Source: Aquirufa nivalisilvae
GTDB lineage: Bacteria > Bacteroidota > Bacteroidia > Cytophagales > Spirosomataceae
Length of the DNA stretch: 64,000 bases
Direction: 5' to 3'
Assembly (NCBI RefSeq): GCF_004307455.1
Contig: NZ_SEWX01000002.1
Coordinates: forward strand, 1-64,000
Positions 16,558 to 25,043 of this stretch are shown one piece after another. How positions within the stretch are numbered: position 1 is the stretch's first letter; every line of letters starts with the position of its first letter. The notes under the pieces were generated by a model, which was given only the letters and a program-made list of their open reading frames with translations, was not told the DNA's origin and ran no database searches. The position numbers and the translations under genes were made by a program.

Positions 16558-17102
16558 GCTTGTAATTCCTTTAGTTTACTCTGTAATATTTGTCGTGCTC
16601 GTGAAAGCTGCGACTTTGATGTACCTTCTGATATTTGTAACATATCGCCAATTTCAACATGTGAATAACCTTCTATGGCATATAGGTTAAATATCGTTCG
16701 GTAGCCAGGAGGTAATTCCAAAATTAAGTTTTGAATTTCCTCCACTCCCAAATGCATTAAGGCATCCTCGGGATGAGCTACATCATATGTTTCATCAATG
16801 TCTTGGTCATAGCGGTTAGCTGTTTTCCGAATTTTCATAAGTGACTCATTTACCATGATTTTTCGAATCCAGCCTTCAAAACTTCCTTGGCCTTGAAAGT
16901 TGTCTATTTTACTAAAGACTTTCATGAAACCTTCCATCAATGCATCTTCCGCATCGGGGCCTACTCCTAAATAGCGCTTACACACTGCCATCATCTTTCC
17001 AGCGTTTACCTGGTAGACAATTTGTTGAGCTCTTCGGTCTTGTTTTTGGCAAGCCTGAATTAACTCTTGTTCGCTCTTGAAGGGTAGTAAAGTTTTACTC
17101 AA
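16554..17102 (-). CDS. RNA polymerase ECF-type sigma-70 factor
   Basis: This 182-residue ECF sigma factor has region 2 (CKRYLGVGPDAEDALMEGFMKVFSKIDNFQGQGSFEGWIRKIMVNESL) and region 4 (LELPPGYRTIFNLYAIEGYSHVEIGDMLQISEGTSKSQLSRARQIL) with a clear helix-turn-helix. It directs polymerase to a dedicated promoter set. It is the first gene of a three-gene unit with a membrane protein and a surface barrel, a layout suggesting envelope sensing. The upstream gap to murI is 105 bp and divergent. Confidence 0.93.
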   Translation of the reverse strand: MSKTLLPFKSEQELIQACQKQDRRAQQIVYQVNAGKMMAVCKRYLGVGPDAEDALMEGFMKVFSKIDNFQGQGSFEGWIRKIMVNESLMKIRKTANRYDQDIDETYDVAHPEDALMHLGVEEIQNLILELPPGYRTIFNLYAIEGYSHVEIGDMLQISEGTSKSQLSRARQILQSKLKELQA

Positions 17103-17207
17103 TGATTATAGAACTTATTTGAACGTAAAGATGTGCATTAAACATAAATGGTTGCATGGGTTTGAAAAGATTTTCAAAATTCCTTTCTTTACGCAGATTT
17201 AATATAT

Positions 17208-18017
17208 ATGCCAAACGCTGCACCCATTGGGATTTTTGATAGTGGAATAGGAGGATTAACTCTAGCCCACGCTATTACAGAACTGATTCCACAAGAACCT
17301 ATTATTTATTTTGGGGATACTGCTCACTTACCATACGGGGATAAATCAGCTACGGCCATTCAAGCTTATTCTGTAAAAATTTGTAATTTATTATTAGAGA
17401 AAAATTGCAAGTTGATTTTAATTGCTTGTAATTCAGCTTCAGCGGCGGCCTATGATTTAGTGAAAACATATGTTGGAACAAAGGCTGTGGTAGTAAATGT
17501 CATCGATCCTGTCATTCAATATTTGGATCAACATTGGGCCGGCAAAACCTTGGGTTTGATTGGAACGAAACAAACAGTTAATTCTGGGATTTATGCTCGT
17601 AAGGCAGAGGCCTTAGGGAAAGATATTCATATTCAATCTCTGGCTACGCCTTTACTTGCCCCCATGATTGAGGAAGGTTTTTTTAATAATACGATTTCGG
17701 AACAAATTATTCGAGAATATTTGGAACAGGATGTATTAAAAAATATTGAAGGTTTGATTTTAGCCTGTACACACTATCCTTTGATTAAATCTCAAATTGA
17801 GCAATTTTATCAAGGTCAAATTCCTGTTATCGATACATCGCAAATTGTGGCTCAGGAAATTAAGCGCATATTAGAGCAATATGATTTGTCTATACAAGAA
17901 GAGGCAACAGGATCTCGACAATTTTTTGTCTCGGATTATACAGACTCCTTTGAAAAGTCTACTCAACTATTTTTTGGGGAGACTATTAAATTAACCCAAT
18001 ATCCTATTTGGGATTAG
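17208..18017 (+). CDS. murI: Glutamate racemase
   Basis: MurI (269 residues) makes D-glutamate for peptidoglycan in the cytoplasm. The catalytic pieces are visible: IGIFDSGIGGLTL at the start, the first cysteine in LIACNSASAAA, and the second in LACTHYPLI. Length is normal. It stands alone on the plus strand and ends 1 bp before the convergent 18019 gene. Confidence 0.96.
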   Translation: MPNAAPIGIFDSGIGGLTLAHAITELIPQEPIIYFGDTAHLPYGDKSATAIQAYSVKICNLLLEKNCKLILIACNSASAAAYDLVKTYVGTKAVVVNVIDPVIQYLDQHWAGKTLGLIGTKQTVNSGIYARKAEALGKDIHIQSLATPLLAPMIEEGFFNNTISEQIIREYLEQDVLKNIEGLILACTHYPLIKSQIEQFYQGQIPVIDTSQIVAQEIKRILEQYDLSIQEEATGSRQFFVSDYTDSFEKSTQLFFGETIKLTQYPIWD

Positions 18018-18018
18018 T

Positions 18019-18306
18019 TTATTGGCCTAATATTTGACTAACTTTTTGTCTGATTCTTAATTTAGCAATACGATCTTGTTGCTCTTTTTTACTTTGACGG
18101 AACCATAAAAATGCAATAGCACCCACTAATAAATAAGGGGCCGTAAGTAAATATAAAATTCCAGTATTTAAACCTGTTGCGATATTGGAACGACCATTGG
18201 AAATGGTACTTTCCACCGTTGTACGACACATAGCGCATTGAGCTGAGCTATCAAACTGCACAAGTAAGAAAAACAAAAAGATGAAAAATAGTAATTTCTT
18301 AGACAT
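18019..18306 (-). CDS. Small membrane protein with periplasmic CxxC, end of oxidase assembly operon
   Basis: This 95-residue protein has a signal-like N-terminal helix (LLFFIFLFFLLVQFDSSAQ) followed at once by CAMC, and a second membrane helix (GILYLLTAPYLLVGAIAFLWF) with a basic cytoplasmic tail. ATG at 18306 is preferred over a TTG at 18318. It overlaps the DUF420 gene stop by 8 bp, so it is translationally linked to it. A CxxC facing the periplasm next to SCO and DUF420 fits a copper-delivery or redox role for cytochrome oxidase, but this is inference. I know no named family for it. Confidence 0.75.
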   Translation of the reverse strand: MSKKLLFFIFLFFLLVQFDSSAQCAMCRTTVESTISNGRSNIATGLNTGILYLLTAPYLLVGAIAFLWFRQSKKEQQDRIAKLRIRQKVSQILGQ

Positions 18307-18838
18307 AATATGGGGCAATTAATAAATAAACCAATACACCCGTAATACTGACATATAGCCAAATGGGGAACGCCCATTTAACTAATTTTTTATGAGACTC
18401 AATTTGATCTGTTAAGGCAAAATAGATGGCCTTTAAAACCAAGCGAACTACTCCTATGGAAAGTAGTATATGCGAAAACAATAATATGTAATAAGTAGGT
18501 CTTAGCCATCCTGTTCCTCCAAACCTTGTAGGTTCATTCGAAATGTGATAACATACATAAGATACTAAGAAAAGACTTCCTAAAACGAATGCAACACCCA
18601 TTAATTTACGGTGTAAATCGATGTTCTTATTTTTAATGGCGATAAATCCTAGAACCAAAATGATGGAACAGGTGGCATTTAAAACACCGTTTATATGAGG
18701 AAGAATTTTAGTCCATGCACCTAAAGGAAACTTAGTTTGTATCGCATTCAACATAGCAACTGCTATGGGAATCGCTAGCGATAAAACATTGATAATTTGA
18801 TTATTCTTAGGGGTATTTTCAATTTTATATGCAGCCAT
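18299..18838 (-). CDS. DUF420 membrane protein (CtaM-like oxidase assembly)
   Basis: The protein has 179 residues with about five transmembrane helices and histidines inside or next to them (LPHINGVLN, DLHRKLMG, YHISNEP, SHILLS, SHKKLVKW), the DUF420 pattern. DUF420 proteins of the CtaM type are needed to mature aa3-type oxidases in Firmicutes. The ATG at 18838 comes directly after the SCO stop (18840); an earlier ATG at 18856 overlaps SCO and is less likely. Position between SCO and the CxxC protein supports the assembly role. Confidence 0.85.
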   Translation of the reverse strand: MAAYKIENTPKNNQIINVLSLAIPIAVAMLNAIQTKFPLGAWTKILPHINGVLNATCSIILVLGFIAIKNKNIDLHRKLMGVAFVLGSLFLVSYVCYHISNEPTRFGGTGWLRPTYYILLFSHILLSIGVVRLVLKAIYFALTDQIESHKKLVKWAFPIWLYVSITGVLVYLLIAPYYV

Positions 18839-18839
18839 C

Positions 18840-19559
18840 TTATTTTTCGCTATCATAAATGCGTTTTAATACTTTTATCTCCATCATAAGTCGATCTACT
18901 TCTTTCTTATCAGTACCATTGTAGAAGCCTCTGATGTGTTTTTCTTTATCTATCAGTATTAACCTTTCAGAGTGTATAAATGTTTCATCCGGATTTTTTA
19001 TTGCCTGATCATATTCAGACGCATCGGCTAAAGGAACATGAAAACCTTTTAAGGCTAAGGGATATATGGTTTTTTTATCGCCGGTTAAAAAATACCATTT
19101 ACCTGGTTTCGCGTCAAATCGATGGGCATATTGAGCGAGTTTTTCAGGTGTATCAAATTTAGGATCTACTGAAATAGAGATTAGTTTGATATCATCCTCT
19201 CTGCTGAATACATCTTGGAGACGACTTACTTGTGAGGTAATTTTGGGGCAAATGGTCGTACAGCGAGTAAAGAAAAAGCTCGCTACATAAATCTGATTAT
19301 CTAATATTTGGGAAGAAAATGGAACCCCTTTCTGATCTGTTAATTGAAAAGGGGGGATTCGAAAGAATACGGTATCCATATCAGATTCATTCCAACGAGG
19401 ATTGATTCTTTTTTCCATCTTGACTTCACCAGTAGTGGAATCAATTTCTGGAATGTATCGAGGTAATTGAAAATGATTATTACCAAATTCGTGCAAGCCT
19501 AAATATAAAAAGACAGGCACTATTAAAATGGTTAATAAAATGCCTGTCTTTTTAGTCAT
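18840..19559 (-). CDS. SCO1/SenC family copper chaperone
   Basis: This 239-residue protein has an N-terminal membrane anchor (ILLTILIVPVFLYLGLHEF) and a periplasmic thioredoxin-like domain. The copper ligands are present: CTTIC in FFFTRCTTICPKI and the distal histidine in ETFIHSERLILID. SCO proteins deliver copper to the CuA centre of oxidase subunit II, which is encoded here at 25044. It belongs to the ctaA-ctaB-ctaE unit. Confidence 0.93.
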   Translation of the reverse strand: MTKKTGILLTILIVPVFLYLGLHEFGNNHFQLPRYIPEIDSTTGEVKMEKRINPRWNESDMDTVFFRIPPFQLTDQKGVPFSSQILDNQIYVASFFFTRCTTICPKITSQVSRLQDVFSREDDIKLISISVDPKFDTPEKLAQYAHRFDAKPGKWYFLTGDKKTIYPLALKGFHVPLADASEYDQAIKNPDETFIHSERLILIDKEKHIRGFYNGTDKKEVDRLMMEIKVLKRIYDSEK

Positions 19560-19583
19560 GCGCCAATAAGAGATTAAGATCTA

Positions 19584-19901
19584 CTAATACAAATGTCCAC
19601 CTTCGTAGATCAAAGCTACTAGTAACCAAACAACGAATACGGTAGGGATTAAAACAGCCCAGATAAGGGTTTTTACTTCATGCTTTAAGTGCATGAATTC
19701 ACCTACGATGTAAAATGCTTTAACGATAGTCATTCCTGAAAAGATAGCAACACGCAAAGTGTTAGCTGGCAATGTAAAGGCAATAACGAATTCGATTGCT
19801 GTAAGAATTAAAAGAATCCAAAAAGTTTTCCAAATAGCGCCTGTTTGTGGAGCAGGAATTTCTTTTTCTGAGGTTTCGTGTGCAGTAACGTGCGAAGCCA
19901 T
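19584..19901 (-). CDS. Cytochrome c oxidase subunit IV (prokaryotic type)
   Basis: This is a 105-residue protein with three transmembrane helices (IWKTFWILLILTAIEFVIAF, ATLRV..MTIVKAFYIVGEFMHL, IWAVLIPTVFVVWLLVALIY). The centre KAFYIVGEFMHLKHE matches the COX4_pro / CyoD-like family. It follows the subunit III gene by 19 nt and is a small accessory subunit of the aa3 oxidase. Confidence 0.88.
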   Translation of the reverse strand: MASHVTAHETSEKEIPAPQTGAIWKTFWILLILTAIEFVIAFTLPANTLRVAIFSGMTIVKAFYIVGEFMHLKHEVKTLIWAVLIPTVFVVWLLVALIYEGGHLY

Positions 19902-19920
19902 ATGTTAAGAGAATTAAATA

Positions 19921-20688
19921 TTAAACAAGATAAAAGAAGGTAAATACGAATACCCAAACAAGGTCTACAAAGTGCCAGTATAAACCAACTTTCTCAACCA
20001 TTTCATAATGACCTCTGCGCTCATATACTCCAGTAGCTGCATTGAAGAAAATCAAAATGTTAAGGATAACTCCTGAAAATACGTGTGTTCCGTGGAAACC
20101 TGTAATAAAGAAGAATAAGTCTGCAAAGGCAGGAGGGCCATATGGGTTACGTACTAAATTAGCTCCTTCAATAGGGGTCATGACACCATCTACTAATTGT
20201 TTAGCTGCTAATGACAAATCTTCAGGTCCGTGAATAAAGTGACTCCATTCCCAAGCTTGCGAGCCCAAGAAAGTGAATCCACCTACGATGGTCCAAAGCA
20301 TCCATTTTTCAACATCCTTGCGATCGCCGCGGTGCCCAGCTTCAACAGCTAATACCATGGTTACTGAAGATGCAATCAAAATGAACGTCATGATACCTAC
20401 AAACACCAAGGGTAATGACACTCCGTGTAAGAATGGAACTGCCTCAAACACTTTTTCTGGGATAGGCCAGTGTTGTGTTGAAAAATAGAAATCACTAGGA
20501 CTTCCTTTCCAAGCTGGTTGACTGAAACGAATCATTCCATAAGTCACTAAAAGTGCCGAGAATGTAAAGGTGTCAGAAAGTAGGAAAAACCACATCATTA
20601 GTTTTCCATAACTAGCTTTAAGAGGTTCAGAACCACCTGTCCAGGTTAAGTTTTCAGGAACAGAAGGGGCAGCGTGTGCAACTGACAT
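19921..20688 (-). CDS. ctaE: Cytochrome c oxidase subunit III (main copy)
   Basis: The protein has 255 residues with seven predicted helices. The N-terminal helices hold GKLMMWFFLLSDTFTFSALLVTYG, and the C-terminus carries the signature GFHGTHVFSGVILN and the end YWHFVDLVWVFVFTFFYLV, all standard for subunit III. A second subunit III-like gene lies directly upstream (20700), a paired arrangement found in other Bacteroidota. The protein lacks metal centres and stabilises proton uptake in subunit I. Confidence 0.93.
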   Translation of the reverse strand: MSVAHAAPSVPENLTWTGGSEPLKASYGKLMMWFFLLSDTFTFSALLVTYGMIRFSQPAWKGSPSDFYFSTQHWPIPEKVFEAVPFLHGVSLPLVFVGIMTFILIASSVTMVLAVEAGHRGDRKDVEKWMLWTIVGGFTFLGSQAWEWSHFIHGPEDLSLAAKQLVDGVMTPIEGANLVRNPYGPPAFADLFFFITGFHGTHVFSGVILNILIFFNAATGVYERRGHYEMVEKVGLYWHFVDLVWVFVFTFFYLV

Positions 20689-20699
20689 GAGGTAATAGC

Positions 20700-21278
20700 T
20701 TAATTGTTAAACACTAAAAATAAAAATAAATAAATCCACAAAGCATCTAAAAAATGCCAATAGGTGGAGCAAATTTTAATTTGAGTTAGGGCTTTGGCAT
20801 TGATTTTCATACGGAATGCAGCTATTAAGGCTACAATCAAAACAATTAATCCAGAGATTAAATGCAGACCGTGAAGACCAGATAAAACATAGACAAATGA
20901 CCCTGATGGATTACCAACGAAATAAACGTTCATTTCGACTAATTGTACCCATCCGAAATATTGTAATACTAAAAACAATAATCCGAGCACAAAAGTAATA
21001 GAAATACTTATTCTTAACGCATTAAATTGGTCTTTTTTTGCTGCTAATAATGCAAAATGCATGGAGGCACTGCTGAGTAATAAAACTACTGTACTAATCC
21101 AAAATAGATTCGGCAACTGAAACTCTACCCAGTTCCCTTCTGCTTTACGTACTAGGTAAGCACTGGTAAAGGCAGCAAAGAGCATAATAATAGATACAAT
21201 GAACAACCACATGGTGAATATTTTAGGATTCACGGAACGAGTTGCTTTGGCTTCTATAGAATTGGTTTCTGCGTTCAT
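20700..21278 (-). CDS. Heme-copper oxidase subunit III-like protein (short copy)
   Basis: The protein has 192 residues with about five helices, from ATG at 21278 directly after the ctaB stop. It shares subunit III features: KIFTMWLFIVSIIMLFAAFTSAYLVRK, GLHGLHLISGLIVL and the ending YWHFLDALWIYLFLFLVF. It is shorter than ctaE and lacks the first two helices, like the five-helix subunit III forms. Two such genes side by side suggest both are part of one oxidase or are used in alternative complexes. Confidence 0.88.
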   Translation of the reverse strand: MNAETNSIEAKATRSVNPKIFTMWLFIVSIIMLFAAFTSAYLVRKAEGNWVEFQLPNLFWISTVVLLLSSASMHFALLAAKKDQFNALRISISITFVLGLLFLVLQYFGWVQLVEMNVYFVGNPSGSFVYVLSGLHGLHLISGLIVLIVALIAAFRMKINAKALTQIKICSTYWHFLDALWIYLFLFLVFNN

Positions 21279-21279
21279 G

Positions 21280-22131
21280 TTATGAAATTTTATCAAATAA
21301 AAAGGCAATTTGTACTACAAGTAAATAGAAAAAAGATCCAAACATCATCCATCGAGCGGCCTTATCTGTCGGGCGCATCATCAGGTAAAAAGTTTGGCAA
21401 AGGAATAAAGTACCTGCTATTACAGCAATAATAGCGGATTGAATTCCTGTCATATGCAATAAATAGGGGACAAGCCCCAAGGGTACTAAAAAGATGGTAT
21501 ATATCATGATGGTGAAAGCCGTTTTCATGTCTTTCTTTCCATCATTAGGAAGCATTTTAAATCCTGCTTTTTTATAATCAGCATCAGCAACCCAGGCAAT
21601 CGCCCAAAAGTGTGGGAATTGCCAGAAGAACTGAATGGCAAATAATATACCGGGTTCCCAGCCAAATTCATTGGTGGCCGCTAGCCATCCAATCATGGGA
21701 GGAAAGGCTCCAGGAATAGCACCAACAAATACCGAGATTGGTCCAACACGTTTTAATGGGGTGTAAACAAAGCCGTACAATAAATAGGAAATGAATCCAA
21801 TGATGGCTGCTTTCCAAGACAGATAACTCAGTAAGCCCATGGAGACCATTAAAATGATTATTCCATAAATTTTAGCTTGCTGCGGTTGTAAAACTTCTGT
21901 TGGTAATGGTCTTTTTGCCGTTCGTTTCATCAACTTATCAAAATCAATTTCTTTCAATTGATTGACAATGTTAGCTGCTCCTGTAAGCAAGTATCCAGCT
22001 AATGAAATAATAACAATATGTAGTGTCGTATGTTCAATAGGGGCCAATAAATAGCCAAATGTTCCAGAGAAGGCTACCGTAATGGATAGTCTGGATTTTA
22101 GTAATGCTATATATGGCTTAATGGATGACAT
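21280..22131 (-). CDS. ctaB: Protoheme IX farnesyltransferase (heme O synthase)
   Basis: This 283-residue polytopic prenyltransferase adds a farnesyl tail to heme B to make heme O, the precursor of heme A. The Asp-rich prenyl motif is NIVNQLKEIDFDKLMKRTAKRPLP, and the second loop has IAWVADADYKKAGFKMLP. It begins 1 nt after the ctaA stop, so the two heme A enzymes are coupled. Confidence 0.95.
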   Translation of the reverse strand: MSSIKPYIALLKSRLSITVAFSGTFGYLLAPIEHTTLHIVIISLAGYLLTGAANIVNQLKEIDFDKLMKRTAKRPLPTEVLQPQQAKIYGIIILMVSMGLLSYLSWKAAIIGFISYLLYGFVYTPLKRVGPISVFVGAIPGAFPPMIGWLAATNEFGWEPGILFAIQFFWQFPHFWAIAWVADADYKKAGFKMLPNDGKKDMKTAFTIMIYTIFLVPLGLVPYLLHMTGIQSAIIAVIAGTLFLCQTFYLMMRPTDKAARWMMFGSFFYLLVVQIAFLFDKIS

Positions 22132-22132
22132 C

Positions 22133-23038
22133 TTATGTGTTTGTGCTTGTTTTAATCCATGTGTTCATGTGTAATCCTAGGATGACGAGCGATATGGTTA
22201 AATGAATGGCTTGACTACCCAAAGGTAAGTCGACATACGCCATTAATATTCCCGTTAGCAAGGATATACTTAGAAAAACTAATAAGTAGCTACTATAGTT
22301 TTTTAATGAACTAAAATTTGATTTTTTTATTTTATTCCAGAGAATTAAGTGGCTAATCACAAGTACCCAAGAAAATGTTCGATGAATGATGTAGATCATT
22401 CCTAAATGGCTAACCCATTCAGATTTTGCGTTTTCTCCATATTGAACAATGACGTGATCCATTTCTTCTCTTACCTGAGTACCTAAGATAATTTGAATCA
22501 CACAGATTAGTAGATTTAATAGTATCCACGATCGTATGTTAGAGCTAGTTTCAATGGTGCTTTGCTTGACATGTAAAGCCTTGAATAGCAGAAACAAGAC
22601 TCCTATGCTCAATAGCATGTGAATGGTGACAACACCTGGCAAAAGAAATGAATCTACTACATACTTACCTAAAACTGCATTACCTAATACAAGTAATAAG
22701 GCAAGAAAGGAAAGTATAAATTCTTTTTTCCCTGTTTTGTAGGCTAATAGGGTCGTTATTAAAACAAATAACCCTGTTAATGCTCCAATTAGACGATTGA
22801 TGTATTCAATCCACGTTTTAGTTGGGTTGAAAATTACTTCACCATGTAATTTCTCCTTGTAGGTAATTTCATAATGAAGGGGTAATTCGGATGCTTTGGT
22901 TGGAGGAATAAATCTACCAAAACATTTAGGCCAATCTGGACATCCCATTCCCGATCCCGTACTTCGAACAATTCCTCCAGCTAAAATGAGAAGGTAAATA
23001 CAGAGTAAAGTAACAAAGCCAAATTTTTGGAATGTCAT
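22133..23038 (-). CDS. ctaA: Heme A synthase
   Basis: CtaA (301 residues) oxidises heme O to heme A in the inner membrane. It has eight hydrophobic segments in two halves. The N-terminal half shows GGIVRSTGSGMGCPDWPKCFGRFIPP (the Cys pair) and NRLIGALTGLFVL. Histidines for heme lie in TIHMLLSIGV, YIIHRTFSWVLVISH and AIHLTISLVILGLH. It is the first gene after the terminator that follows ctaD and starts the assembly unit. Confidence 0.94.
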   Translation of the reverse strand: MTFQKFGFVTLLCIYLLILAGGIVRSTGSGMGCPDWPKCFGRFIPPTKASELPLHYEITYKEKLHGEVIFNPTKTWIEYINRLIGALTGLFVLITTLLAYKTGKKEFILSFLALLLVLGNAVLGKYVVDSFLLPGVVTIHMLLSIGVLFLLFKALHVKQSTIETSSNIRSWILLNLLICVIQIILGTQVREEMDHVIVQYGENAKSEWVSHLGMIYIIHRTFSWVLVISHLILWNKIKKSNFSSLKNYSSYLLVFLSISLLTGILMAYVDLPLGSQAIHLTISLVILGLHMNTWIKTSTNT

Positions 23039-23050
23039 GGTTGTGGGGAG

Positions 23051-23096
23051 AAAAAAAAAGATGCATCCAAATGAGAATCATTTCGATGCATCTTTT
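23051..23096 (-). terminator. Intrinsic terminator after ctaD
   Basis: The arms AAAAGATGCATC (23057-23068) and GATGCATCTTTT (23085-23096) enclose a second small helix, and nine T follow on the minus strand. It separates the act-ctaCD transcript from the ctaA-ctaB assembly unit. Confidence 0.88.
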
Positions 23097-23109
23097 AGGT
23101 TATTGGTTT

Positions 23110-25014
23110 TTATCGGTTGTAACTCTCGTTCTGAGCCGCTAATAAACTTTCAATTTCCTTTTCTTTTGCAATCTCATCATTCTCTTCAGGAAGATTTGAT
23201 TCAGGAGTTGCAGAATGAGGTACAGTTTGAGGAATAAAATCTGCCTCAGAACCTGGCTTGCTATAATCATATGGCCAACGGTATACGGCAGGAATTTCTC
23301 CTTCCCAGTTTCCGTGTCCTGGTACGATAGGAGCTGTCCACTCTAACGTATTCGATTTCCAAGGGTTCTGTGTAGAACGCTTTCCTTTGAAGATTGAATA
23401 GAAGAAGTTAAAGAAGAAAATAGCTTGAGCAGAAAAGGTAATAATTGCTGCAATCGATATGAAAGCATTCAAATCCGTGAAAGCTGATTCACCATCATTT
23501 CCTAAAGCTGTAAATGAATAGTAACGTCTAGGGAAACCAGCAATACCTGTATAGTGCATTGGGAAGAATACTAAGTAAACACCCACAAATGTTAACCAGA
23601 AGTGGATATATCCAGCTGTCTTATTCATCATACGACCAAACATCTTAGGGAACCAGTGGTAAACACCAGCCATCAAGCCAAAGAATGAAGCTGCACCCAT
23701 TACTAAGTGGAAGTGGGCAACTACGAAATAGGTATCGTGTAAGTTAATGTCCAATGCCGAGTTACCTAAAATGATACCTGTAACACCACCTGAAATAAAT
23801 AGGGATACAAGACCAATGGAGAATAACATAGCTGGAGTAAATACGATATTACCTTTCCAAAGCGTAGTAATGTAGTTAAACCCTTTTACTGCTGATGGAA
23901 CAGCAATGATTAAGGTTAAGAACATAAATACGGATCCTAGGAATGGATTCATACCAGTAACGAACATGTGGTGAGCCCAAACGATGAAGGCAAGTACGGT
24001 GATACCCATCATTGAACCAATCATAGCACGGTATCCAAAAATTGGCTTACGTGAATTCGTTGCAATAACCTCAGAAGTCATACCTAAAGCAGGTAATAAT
24101 ACGATGTATACCTCTGGGTGACCTAAGAACCAGAATAAGTGTTGGTACAAGATTGGGCTACCTCCCATGTTTGGAAGCGCTTGACCTTGAATATAAATCT
24201 CAGATAAATAGAAAGATGTACCAAAGCTACGGTCAAAAATCAACAATAAAGCCGCTGATAATAATACTGGGAACGATAATAAACCTAATACCGCTGTAAA
24301 GAAGAATGACCAGATAGTTAGTGGCATTTTTGTAAATGTCATACCACGGGTTCTCAAGTTGATGATCGTACAGATGTAATTGATACCACCCATTAATTGA
24401 GAAACAATAAACAAGGCCATACTGGTTAACCACAAGGTCATACCTAATCCAGAACCTGGCATAGCTTGTGGCAATGCACTTAGAGGAGGGTAAATAACCC
24501 AACCACCTGAAGCTGGACCTGTTTCAATGAACAATGAAGAGAACATGATCACAGAAGACAAGGCAAAGAACCAATAGGATAACATGTTAATGAATCCAGA
24601 AGCCATATCACGGGCTCCAATTTGTAATGGAATCAAGAAGTTTGAGAAAGTACCCGATAGACCAGCTGTTAATACAAAGAATACCATGATGGTTCCGTGC
24701 ATCGTTACCAAGGCTAAGTAGAATTCTTTATCTAATTTACCTGACTCATCAATCCACTCACCTAAAATAGGTCTTAACCATTCTAAGCTCATATCAGGGA
24801 AACCTAATTGCAAACGGAAGATGATCGATAATGATCCACCGATAAATGCCCAAAGGATACCTGAGATTAAATATTGTTTTGCAATCGTCTTATGATCTTC
24901 TGAAAAGATGTACTTACGGATAAAACCAAGTTCATGATGTTCATGCTCGTGATCATGACCATGATCGTGTCCATGAGCGTGTACTTCTTCAGTAGTTGAT
25001 ACGGCTGTTGACAT
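23110..25014 (-). CDS. ctaD: Cytochrome c oxidase subunit I (aa3 type)
   Basis: This 634-residue protein with at least twelve helices holds heme a and the heme a3-CuB centre. The His-Tyr cross-link region reads HPEVYIVLLPALG, the CuB histidines lie in WAHHMFVTGM and the heme ligands in HDTYFVVAHFHLVMG. The family length is exceeded by a C-terminal charged tail and by an N-terminal His-rich segment (about ten His in residues 12-27, HAHGHDHGHDHEHEHH). The latter could bind copper or zinc. It follows ctaC by 29 nt and ends before a terminator. Confidence 0.97.
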   Translation of the reverse strand: MSTAVSTTEEVHAHGHDHGHDHEHEHHELGFIRKYIFSEDHKTIAKQYLISGILWAFIGGSLSIIFRLQLGFPDMSLEWLRPILGEWIDESGKLDKEFYLALVTMHGTIMVFFVLTAGLSGTFSNFLIPLQIGARDMASGFINMLSYWFFALSSVIMFSSLFIETGPASGGWVIYPPLSALPQAMPGSGLGMTLWLTSMALFIVSQLMGGINYICTIINLRTRGMTFTKMPLTIWSFFFTAVLGLLSFPVLLSAALLLIFDRSFGTSFYLSEIYIQGQALPNMGGSPILYQHLFWFLGHPEVYIVLLPALGMTSEVIATNSRKPIFGYRAMIGSMMGITVLAFIVWAHHMFVTGMNPFLGSVFMFLTLIIAVPSAVKGFNYITTLWKGNIVFTPAMLFSIGLVSLFISGGVTGIILGNSALDINLHDTYFVVAHFHLVMGAASFFGLMAGVYHWFPKMFGRMMNKTAGYIHFWLTFVGVYLVFFPMHYTGIAGFPRRYYSFTALGNDGESAFTDLNAFISIAAIITFSAQAIFFFNFFYSIFKGKRSTQNPWKSNTLEWTAPIVPGHGNWEGEIPAVYRWPYDYSKPGSEADFIPQTVPHSATPESNLPEENDEIAKEKEIESLLAAQNESYNR

Positions 25015-25043
25015 AGGTATTATTTTTTCTAAATTCTTTCTAA

